In this document: piece by piece, positions 45,226 to 53,860 of the stretch
Position numbering within the stretch: the first letter of the stretch is position 1
Layout of the letters: each line of letters opens with the position of its first letter
Source: Diaporthe sp. PMI_573
Lineage: Eukaryota; Ascomycota; Sordariomycetes; Diaporthales; Diaporthaceae
Assembly (NCBI GenBank): GCA_021399435.1
Contig: JAJTUP010000039.1
Location: forward strand, 372,001-436,000
Reading direction: 5' to 3'
Length of the DNA: 64,000 nucleotides
Made by a program: the position numbers and the translations under genes
The notes under the pieces: model-generated
Told to the model about the DNA's origin: nothing
Database searches by the model: none
What the model saw: the letters and a program-made list of their open reading frames with translations, nothing else

Positions 45226-45813
45226 TTACAGCTCTGTGTTGCAAGCCGGAACATTGACAACCTGACCAATCTGCAGCAACAGAGGGTCGACACCAGGGTT
45301 GGCAGCCTGGAGGGCATCCACAGTCAACCCCAAGTTCGAGGCCACGATAAAGAAGGTCTCCCCAGAGACAATGGTGTGGGTAGCCTCGCCGCTCTCGACG
45401 CAGTCGTTGTCATCGGAGGGCTCGGCGAGGCACGAGGTGTTGTCCGGGCTGCAAGGGTAGGTGGGGACCTTAAGGACCTGGTCGAGGGTGATGAAGCCCG
45501 GGTTGGCGAGGCTATTCAGCTTTGCGATGTCGCAGATGCCGGAGCTCAGCTTCTGCGAGATGATGGTCAGGGTGTCGCCGGACGTGACGGTGTAGTCGAC
45601 CGTGGGGCCCGGGCTGCAGGTCACCGAGGGCGCGGAGCTCACGCTGGTGCCTGTGGGTGAGGTTCCCGTGGGGGTTGGTTGTGTGCCGTCGGGGTGCTGA
45701 TTGCGAGTTAGTCACGTTGGTATTTTCTTCTTTCTCAAGCTGTAGAGATGGCTTACGGGCATGGCTGCAACAAGGCCAGCGACAGCGAGGAGAGAGAGGA
45801 TAGAGGTCTGCAT
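45226..45813 (-). CDS. Secreted protein with two LysM domains (effector candidate)
   Basis: Two exons, 45757-45813 and 45226-45696, with a 60-nt intron (GTAAGC donor, ATCAG acceptor) give 175 residues. The signal peptide is [19 protein letters not shown], encoded almost exactly by exon 1. A Thr/Pro/Ser linker ([18 protein letters not shown]) precedes LysM 1 ([17 protein letters not shown] ... [10 protein letters not shown]) and LysM 2 ([18 protein letters not shown] ... [13 protein letters not shown]). Cysteines flank the modules ([27 protein letters not shown]), as in fungal LysM effectors. LysM binds chitin or related N-acetylglucosamine polymers. Secreted two-LysM proteins of this size can protect hyphae from chitinases or mask chitin fragments. 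No catalytic domain is attached. Confidence 0.85.
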
Positions 45814-46528
45814 TTTGACTGGGGGGGGGGTTGGGTGTCTCTGCTGGAAAGTAACTTGTAAAGAGTGTATGGAGTGAGATTTGATGAACGAATGTGATTC
45901 AATGAGGTGATAGCGGAAGAGCTTGATGATGATGACAACCTTCAAGATGATGTGATAACGCCAGCACATGGGATCTTATATACTGTAGAATCATGATGTC
46001 TTGATGAGAAATGCCATGGCCTCTTACTCGGAGCCGACGTATTGTCCGTCGACGAACGCATGTTCGTCCAAATTGACTAGCCAGGGGCAGAATAAGTGCC
46101 CGTATATTGAGTCTTGAGGCTTAGGCCTGGGCACCTCGAGCTCCTTTCGGGTGGGAAATTCATCACGCTTACCGGCATTGATCTCGTGTTCGGGGAACCA
46201 AGGCGAGAAAGAGAGCAAACAGTCGCCAAGCAGTCAGGGGCGCTGTGGAACTGTCGAGGATGTTCCCTCCCTGCGAGGCTGAGATAAACTTTAAATTCGT
46301 GTCAATCTATGAGTCAGTTTTGACAGCAACAGAACGCCAAGCTGGAGACAATTCCCTAAAGCAGACCGGTTCCAGTTGCACGGGACTGGCCAGGCCCCCT
46401 TTCGAAATCGGCGTCGGATGTGTGCTCTTCATCGGTGTTGTCGCGTAGAAGTCGGGCAATGCCGTGTTGGACAACGGAGAATGCATCCCAGAAGTGGGAA
46501 ATGGGTACCTTGCTCTATTTTCGTGTTT
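45814..46528. other. Upstream region of the LysM gene
   Basis: Includes a G run at 45823-45831 just before the start codon on the minus strand. No gene seen. Confidence 0.45.
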
Positions 46529-46942
46529 CTAGTTGTCTGAAGTGAAGTCTAGAACCTCGTCGGAAAAAGTGACGAAGAAGTGTCTGGAAACATCCGTTAT
46601 CCACAGAACAAAAGGGGTAACTAGGTACTTGCGTGCTCGCCTTCCCATCATATCAACACTAGTAGTATAATTGACGGCAGCCCAAATTGACTCATGAATA
46701 TCTGGCCCGGCGTAGTTGCGTTGAAGAAAAGCATTTTGAAGTGCACCAGTAGGCGAGATCAACAATGTTTCCACGCAATATTGAACTTGCTGGCCTAATG
46801 CAACCAAAAGTGTTGGTTGGGCTTCTGAGTAATCACTCGGAGGGTTGGCAATCTGGCAGATCTCGAGGTTGGCCCTCGAGTATCTAGGCGTGTGAAGATG
46901 CCCGTTCTTCAAGAAATCCCCAAGCTTCAAATATGTGCAGGT
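46529..46942 (-). pseudogene. 5'-truncated coding fragment of unknown function
   Basis: An open frame of about 137 codons with good coding character but no ATG near its start. A CATAG acceptor at 46943-46947 probably opens it (TCTYLKLGDFLKNGHLHT). It continues ICQIANPPSDYSEAQPTLL, YAGPDIHESIWAAVNYTT and RHFFVTFSDEVLDFTSDN, then TAG. Upstream exons cannot be found before the tRNA gene at 47102, so it is a fragment or has a distant first exon. The family was not recognised. Confidence 0.4.
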
Positions 46943-47137
46943 CTCTATGTACAAATGATACAATTAGGAAGATTGAGATGTAGCTTTGGAATTCCAAGCA
47001 GGCGTTGTGGCGGCTGTCGCCCCACCTTGGCTGTGAGCCGTTTCAGATTGGTCAGCGTGCAGTCCTTATAGCTCCCAAGTTTTGAAAGTTTGCCACCAAC
47101 CGGCTCAATGGTCTAGTCGTATGATTCTTGCTTTGGG

Positions 47138-47149
47138 TTACCAGCGCAC
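47138..47149 (+). other. Canonical-position tRNA intron (37/38), 12 nt
   Basis: TTACCAGCGCAC between G37 and T38 of the anticodon loop. This is the usual position for the tRNA splicing endonuclease. Confidence 0.8.
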
Positions 47150-47161
47150 TGCAAGAGGCCC

Positions 47162-47212
47162 GTAAGTTCACCCGCTGCCTAACCATAACTACACACTTCT
47201 AACACAACACAG
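47162..47212 (+). other. 51-nt spliceosomal-type insertion between tRNA positions 49 and 50
   Basis: Begins GTAAGT, ends CACAG, and has two CTAAC boxes (47179-47183 and 47199-47203) at distances normal for a fungal branch point. Bases 47170-47177 (ACCCGCTG) are perfectly complementary to 47210-47217 (CAGCGGGT) across the 3' boundary, leaving a loop of 32 A/C-rich bases. Removing exactly this segment restores the T stem. Confidence 0.75.
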
Positions 47213-47247
47213 CGGGTTCAAATCCCGGTTGAGCCCTGACTCTAATA

Positions 47248-47284
47248 TTTTCCTTTTTCTTTTTTCTCTTTTTATTTTTTTTTT
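47248..47284 (+). terminator. Pol III terminator, successive T runs
   Basis: TTTT at 47248-47251, then runs of 5, 6 and 5 T, and 10 T at 47275-47284, starting 12 bases after the tRNA end. Confidence 0.75.
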
Positions 47285-47362
47285 GTCTTAACCTTCGCTT
47301 TCTTCTACAGACACATCACTTTAATCAAGCTGGGCTTGGCTGATGTCCGGAATCATTACCAC

Positions 47363-48777
47363 TCACGACCAGTTGACCCTAGACTTTTTGCAACGCCCAC
47401 GCCTGAATTCTGGCATGGTCAGTGGCGAAACAGGTCTAGGTGACTCCAGCCACTCCGCCTCCGTGCTTACACCTGACGACGCTGCTGGACGTACTTGCAT
47501 CATCTCGTGTGCGAGTGGTGGAGTCTCGTCGGGAGCGGGCATAGGCGCCGGCTCGCCGGCGGATGGGTAAGTATCCTGGCTCATCGTATCGATATCTCGT
47601 GTGGAATGATCTGAAGGATCGTCAGACATCTCACTCGTCGTCGTTGTCATCCCTCTCGATAGACGCGGGTGCGCCGGCTCCTGCAGGTCCAGCGCGCACA
47701 GCGGCGTGCCCGCGTCGACGAGCACCGGCGTGTCCTCTGCGCAGCGCGTCCACTCCCCCACGCCCGCGTTCTCGTGCGTGAAGCGCAGCAGCTGGAGCGT
47801 GTTGTTGGCACACCACTCCGCATCCTTGTACGTCTCGGCGTGGTCGAGCCCGCGGTCCTCGTGCCACCTGAGATGGCGGCGGTGGCAGCATCGCAGGCAC
47901 GGCTCGAGGGTGTATGAGAGCGTTATGATGATGGCGCCGATGACGTAAATTAAGGAGAGACCGAATGCGGAAAATGAACCGTTAGACGTAGAAAGGATTT
48001 TCTGGAAGCAAAAGGATGTGTGTTAGTTTTTAAAGTCGGGGAAAGGGGAGCGGTTATGGTGTGTATGGAGTGATTGAACTAGCCTGATTTGAGCACATGT
48101 CCTTTTCAAAGGAGTAAAAGGGCTCATAACCTCGATAGTCCTCGAGCCCTGGGAATGTGACACCGGCCGCTGTTTGCACAAAAAAGGCCTGTAAGCCAGC
48201 CAGAGCAGCTGCCCACCACGCCGTCATCTCGCGCTGCCATTGGTCGTCCGGGAGGAGGCCCTGCATGCCGTCGTTGAGGGTCTGCCGGGCGAGCAGTGAC
48301 TCTGCGCCGAGATCGTCAAACAACACGCCGAACTGAATGGGATATACTTGTAAGGTCGTCGTGAGGCGCTGGAACCGGCCTGCCGCAGGCTCGGTCATGT
48401 TGATGTGGCGGAACATGTCGGTGGTCGTCCCGAACATGGGCGCGGCCCAGGACACAGCGTCTGTGGCGCTCGCCAGCGGGCCACAATGGTCCTTGTCGGC
48501 ATTGCAGAACTGGTATTGGCTCGCACATGCAAGAGGCGAGGCTGGGACATCAGGAGTGTAAATACTTGTGGGGCGGCGCCCGTTCGTGAAGACCATTTCG
48601 CCAAAAGCATGCGTCGTGCGAAACCATTTGTCATCGTTGGGTTCCGTCGACATAACCCCTGGGCTGGACAAAAAGTAGAGAACAACATCGGCATCTGATC
48701 GGGTCAGCCGTTCATCTGGTATGAATGTGCTAGCCGTCAAGGAGGCTTGACCGTTGATTGTGGTGCCTATGAGGCGA
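47363..48777 (-). CDS. Type I-like membrane protein, 5' end uncertain
   Basis: The last two exons are 48084-48777 and 47363-48001. They join in frame only through an 82-nt GC-AG intron (CAG|GCTAGT donor, TTCCAG acceptor). The first part is extracytoplasmic in character: STFIPDERLTRSDADVVLYF, a Cys pair region LACASQYQFCNADKDHC and FPGLEDYRGYEPF. The second begins KILSTSNGSFSAFGLSLIYV, IGAIIITL (one membrane helix), then a cytoplasmic CLRCCHRRHLRWH and a Pro/Ser/Thr-rich tail with PMPAPDETPP. The upstream exon is not certain: the strong GTGAGT donor near 48838 is out of phase, and a weaker GTGTGA donor at 48852 after ATG 48899 would give 459 residues. The gene may be 5'-truncated. Function unknown. 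Confidence 0.55.
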
Positions 48778-48867
48778 CTGCGAAACGATTCCAGAGTAAA
48801 TATACGGAGACTTCGTATGCCGTGCTAGATGTACTCACCTTATAATTCACACGGATGTGGTGTACAA

Positions 48868-49178
48868 TCAACACCACTCAATCTTTTTGATGACTCCATG
48901 AGCGGTGAACGGGGTCTCTTTAATGCGGTTGCTTTTCATTTTGGTCAGTTTCTCAACTAATTCCAGGTGGAAACCTGTATCGTTGTTGAAGGTGTGGAGG
49001 GCGAGATAGAAAGAATTGCCCTCAGTTGGAAGAGCAACGAGATACCTATCTTCCGAGCAATTTGAGTTGGAAAGTATGGGAGTTGCGTTGCCTTACTGGA
49101 GGAGGCCTTTGACAAAACATTGAACCTTGATAACGCGGCTGCATGATCCAATATGGCAAGTATGAGAGAAATCCGCAT
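48868..49178 (-). pseudogene. Small secreted-protein gene with a one-base frameshift
   Basis: From ATG 49176-49178 the frame gives MRISLILAILDHAAALSR and FNVLSKASSSK, signal-peptide-like. Near 49092 coding character moves to another frame and continues GNATPILSNSNCSEDRYLVA, LPTEGNSFYLALHTFNNDTG, FHLELVEKLTKMKSN and ETPFTAHGVIKKIEWC to TGA at 48868. The total of 311 nt is one short of a multiple of three, so loss of a single base (AAGGGC to AAGGC) explains the break. The intact protein would have about 103 residues with Cys at the middle and the very end. No intron of adequate length can bridge the frames. Function unknown. Confidence 0.5.
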
Positions 49179-50401
49179 TGAGATCTCCAAATATTAGTCC
49201 ATCCTTAATCCATCATCTCGAACACCGCAATCGACACACGGGTTTATCCCTTTACCCAGTTGCGCAGTTCTGTCGCCATCAGTGAAGCAATATTATTTCT
49301 AGCGCCACGGTCACCGATGACACAGGCCCAGGCCACCCAGACCTCCACAACTAATATGACGCGTTCGCGTCGAATATCGTGCCACACTTGTGCAAGATGG
49401 ATTTCTGAGTTGGCCAAGGATTCTAGATTCACACTGAAAAGGTGAGATTGATCAAATTCGTTACCGGTACCACGCCATCAGGATGAATTGTCACCAGAAT
49501 ACTCCCAGCGTCCTCGCTCGCATGTAATTAGCGCAGAGCCTTTTCGAGCTCAGGTATTTGAAACAGATGCCCCGGCGCAAGCATGCCGACCCTGTCATTT
49601 ACGGACAGCTCCAGGGCCATCACAACCAATCCGCGTGTCAAAGAAGGATTCGTCTGTACGACTTGGTGAAGACTCGCCAAAGTCAAGCTGGCGTGACGAG
49701 CGAAGCCGGCCATAAGCAGTGGTCAGTTGGCCGCAACGTCGGACTTCCCGATATCAACGAATCGGCCATTTGGTGCTATACATTGCCATGCTATACACAG
49801 GATTCTTCATAGCAAACACTGTAAAGGTTGTGAAGAGCTGGGGAGAAAAAGAGCGAAAACAAACGGAGAAGAATGTGCGAATAAAATAAACAAGCCTGGC
49901 GGAGGCTGATGTCCGTCTGGTCCCCCACGGCCAACACATGTGGGCGGCTGAATCCCGCAGAGGGATATATGCAGCTGAACCTTTGTCGCGATCAGCAATT
50001 ATACACACGCAGCTTCGGGCTTTGCACAAAGGTCTCACAAGCATAGACAGTCTGGGCCCCCATTTCAGCACAGCCTTGTTGTTTCTATGACCTAATGTCT
50101 TGCTAGGAGTAGTCGCCTTCGCGGTTCGTTATTCTCAGCCCCCAAAATACGGTGGAACATAATCCGCCACTCTCTGTACGGCCCTCCTACAAGCACAATG
50201 ATTTGCTTACACCCGAGATCGTGCAGCCAGTTCAGATAAAACCCGAGGTGCGATATTCTCCCCTGTCATCGTTCTTGCGTTTCAAAACACCACCCCCGCA
50301 ACTCAGAAGCCTTGATCTCCATCACGGTCTGTTTCGTTTACTCTCTCTGCGTACTTGTCTTCTCGCCCATTCAATCGCATTCACTGCCATTCCAGTGAGC
50401 C
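49179..50401. other. Intergenic between divergent genes
   Basis: Promoter area of the second receptor-like gene at its right end. No coding frame supported. Confidence 0.45.
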
Positions 50402-51644
50402 ATGAGCATTCCCGCAGAAATCCAGGCATACCTCAATGGCCCTTCTTGCCCTGCGCCGGAAGGGATATCCTCGAATCTGGACAATCCTTCCAACAGCAAC
50501 GGCGAGGCTTTCTTCTTGGCCGTCCTATGTATCGTTCTTGTAGCGACTACTGCGTTGGCTCGAGCATACTCGCGTATTTGCGTTGTCAAGGAACATCACA
50601 TAGAGGATTGTATGTCCCCGTTGTCAAGCTCTCTGTGTCTCTTGCTATACTGACACTTCATGTCTTCCCAGACCTTGGCATTGGCGCAATAGTATGTTTT
50701 GGAGGCCTCGGCCATTTTGATCCATGTTCTGACTTTAAGCAGATACCATTCTTTGTATGGTCCTATATATATTTTGGACAGCATGTTGGATTTTTTGTGC
50801 AACAGTGGGATCTGCCTGGCTCGGTTATTATTGATTTTGGTTACGTGCGTTCATAGCATTCTCGTAACCCTACCTCTTCCATATTTCGGCAGGTGTCTCG
50901 GCTGACATACTTCGCGATCCCTTTCTAGCTTTCACTCGTCATTTCAGTCTCCTACGGCCTCGTGATGCTCCTTCTGAAAACGGCGATTATGCTCGAATGG
51001 ATCCGGATCTTTGTCCCACACCACACACGCAACATCTTCTACTGGAGCAGCGTCATTCTGATATTGATGAACGCGGTCTTTTATGCTGCCGGCATCGCTG
51101 TCGCCTTGGCCGCCTGCCGGCCCATGGAGAAGAGATGGCATTTCTGGGTGGCAGGCACGTGCATGGAGAGCAGGGCCCGTGATATCGCCAGCGCCGCAAT
51201 CAACCTGGTTCTGGACACATTCATTCTCGCCTTGCCGCAGAGGATCATATGGAACCTTCAGACGAACGCACGTCGCAGAACCAGCTTTTCCGTAGCGTTT
51301 TCGGTCGGCTTGCTGTACGTTTGCCTTCCATTTACCCTTGCTATCTGGCTGCAAAATGACACTAAAAATCTTTTGTTCACTGCAGAGTCGTTGTGGCAGC
51401 AATTGGCCGTCTACATTCGATTGTAACAATGGACTACGTGGACCGCGGCGGCGACATCAACAAACCATTCAATACGTCATACAAGTACTCCCAGACGTTG
51501 CTCTGGACATTGTCCAAGGTTACATGTATATTCCTTGTGTTTTGTGTCCCCGCCTTACCAAAGCTCTTTGCAGATCAAGGTATTATCTCGCGGATCACGA
51601 CAACCTGGCGTTCCTGGATGCGTTTGCCCCAGGAATCTTCGTGA
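50402..51644 (+). CDS. Rhodopsin-domain (PTH11/SAT4-type) receptor-like protein, second copy
   Basis: Five exons: 50402-50609, 50672-50691 (20 nt), 50743-50844, 50929-51314 and 51386-51644, giving 324 residues. Intron 2 is 51 nt, a multiple of three, so a retained form stays open. Its removal (GTATGT donor, CTGAC branch point, GCAG acceptor) fits the family. Blocks: MSIPAEIQAYLNGPSCPAPE, LCIVLVATTALARAYSRI, HVGFFVQQWDL, SLVISVSYGLVMLLLKTAIM, EWIRIFVP, DTFILALPQRIIWNLQ and FLVFCVPALPKLFAD. Seven spans are expected in the plasma membrane. The donor and acceptor after exon 3 are the least certain (alternatives at 50890 and 50955). The C-terminal tail is shorter than in the copy at 26-27.6 kb, and the two differ enough not to be a recent duplication. 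Confidence 0.75.
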
Positions 51645-53860
51645 AGGCGATCGAATCAGGCCCTCTGGCCGCGCAATACTGGAGATCCCTCTGACTTCTA
51701 GCGCAAAATCGAGCATCATATCAGCAGTGACATTGAAACTGGCACTGAGTCGAGTAATGTCAGAGGACTGCCCACGAAGCATCCTGCGCACGGAGACTAC
51801 CATCATTCGTCCGGATCGCATCTTTTCAAGACCATCGATAAGTTCAACTGCCGGTAAGACACTGTTTCAAGATCGTCTGCAGACCCCGACATTGAATTAC
51901 AACACCCTGAGGCGGCTCACAGTGTGTAGTTCAGACATCTAAAAGTGAGACTTTGGGGAAACGATGAACTCAAAATATTTCTGCAGCTTCAGGATGGCCA
52001 GCAAGCGTAGCGCACAGAAGTATGAGTTCCATGTACAGGTTCTACGGCTGCGGCTTTTTCTTTTCAAAAAGAAAAAGGAATCTAACTAATGCCGGGGTCA
52101 GGAATTTCAGCAAGTGTGCAAAGAGGAGTTCAGTTTGCCTCAAATAGCACGCGAAAGTGTTTGCAAGAGTTCATTTTCGTTCACGAGGCCACGTACGATG
52201 CGATTTCACAAACTTTGCATTCCATGCTTGCGGGAGCGGGTGAGAAAGACTGTGAAATTCCTGAGTGGCAAGGCTGAGAAAGTAGGCGAAACAAGCAGCT
52301 TTTGCGAACCGCTACTTGACACACTGCGAGGGGGGACATGGGTTTCAAGTTGCATCCCCGGGCAAGCAGCGAGCAAAAGTATTCCGGGCCATCGCAGGGC
52401 GTGGACGGGAACAGAACGTAATTAGAGGTCCACGCAGCCCTGGAGGCTCTCCCATGACAGATATGTCTAATAGCACAAAGGACAAATTATAACACACATG
52501 AAGAAGCTACAAATCACATCATCACAATGAATCCTCGCGGCGGTACACATTTCGAATAAACTTCGTTTAATTCAATCTCAATAATGATTGATACCCATAA
52601 GCTTTTCCCAAATCCCAATCCCAATTCTATCCACATTCAACCACACCAACCAATCAAACCCACCCATATCCCAAAGCCGCCTCGCCTGCCGAAAACCCTC
52701 GACCAATAACCTCTCCAAATCCAACAGGGTGAGAGAGAAACCAGAACCTCGAGCTTCCAATTAATCATTCTGTAAACACAGTCTCGGCCGTCCGTGTCGG
52801 CGGTATTCTCGTGTCCCCTGCCTTGTCCCGAAACCCCCGCTCCTGAAGTTGTCCAACCAACGATGGTCTATCCATGGCCCAAGCGAGTCCCAGTGAATCC
52901 ATCCCGTCGCGTTCTTCAGACGACCCGAGGCCAGATGCAGCCCAGCCCAGCCCCTGCAACCCAAACTGTGACCAGACGACACAAGAACCTCTAATGCCCA
53001 GATACTCCTCAAGAGTTAAGCAGAGATTCTTTTTGTGTGCATTCGACACGACGTCAACTCGTGCAGTGAGTAAGGAAGGAGGTTTGTCAAAAGTGAGAAA
53101 AGCCACATTCTGAACAGAGTTGCTTGGAGGGGGAAGAGTTTCATGTGCATTAATTCTGCAGAATCCACACTGGCTGCTTCTGCCTTCCAAAAATGACCAA
53201 GATGAACAAAAGCCGTCCCCAATCAACCGTATCCATATACCTCAAGTGGTGACACGGTGCTTGCTGGCTATACAGATGATGCCCTTCCTGTCCGGCCCCC
53301 CGTCGAAACCCAGTCAACACAACCAACTGACACGCTATCAAAGCTGGATGGGCCCAGATGCAGAAAGCGATCGAGAGAGTAGAATGCGGCAATGAGGAAA
53401 GAAAAAAGAGAAGCACAACTTTGAAAGCAACCTTAGGTATGATGACCCCCCGGAACGCCGTTTTTTTTTTGTGGAACCATTACACCCCAACCTGAAAGAC
53501 CAATCACCAAGTATTATCCTTTTCCCAAATCAATTTTGACGCCCCAACCTTCGTATGCACGGGGACATCGTTCATTCATGCCATGATAGTGTTCGCTCGC
53601 TGCGATTCCCGTACGCCTTGAAACCGGAAATATGCTGGAAGAGAGAGAGAGAGAGAGAGAGAGAAAAGAGACGTGTTCTTTGAGAAGCCGATACAGATTT
53701 CGGCGGTATTGTGCACCCCACCCCAGACTCCATAAAAATTGTGAGTGCTCGAGGCGAATGGTGGCCGATGATGAGCCACCGGTCAGCACGTACTGAGTGA
53801 GAAGAGTCTCGGGTGGGTGTCGTGCAAGTGTACATGAGGATCCGCCATGGTATTCAACCG
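51645..53860. other. Intergenic, probably includes the 3' UTR of the CBM21 gene
   Basis: No gene seen. A 10-T run lies at 53461-53470 and a GA microsatellite at 53641-53664. Confidence 0.45.
53641..53664. repeat. (GA)12 microsatellite
   Basis: Uninterrupted GA dinucleotides, followed by AAAGAG. Confidence 0.95.

Larger units (their letters stand above)
47102..47236 (+). tRNA. tRNA-Pro (TGG) with two introns, one spliceosomal-like in the T stem
   Basis: Acceptor stem GGCTCAA (47102-47108) pairs with TTGAGCC (47229-47235), with discriminator C 47236. Box A, TGGTCTAGTCG (47109-47119), fits TRGYNNARNNG. Anticodon stem CTTGC (47127-47131) pairs with GCAAG (47151-47155). The loop TTTGGGT holds anticodon TGG (47134-47136). 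Intron 1 (47138-47149, 12 nt) follows base 37, the normal eukaryotic position. The variable loop is AGGCC (47156-47160). The T stem CCGGG/CCCGG and loop TTCAAAT form only when 47162-47212 is removed. Box B, GGTTCAAATCC (47215-47225), is perfect. Mature length would be 72 nt, and the body closely follows known fungal tRNA-Pro sequence. T runs downstream can end Pol III transcription. Function depends on removal of both introns. Confidence 0.88.
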
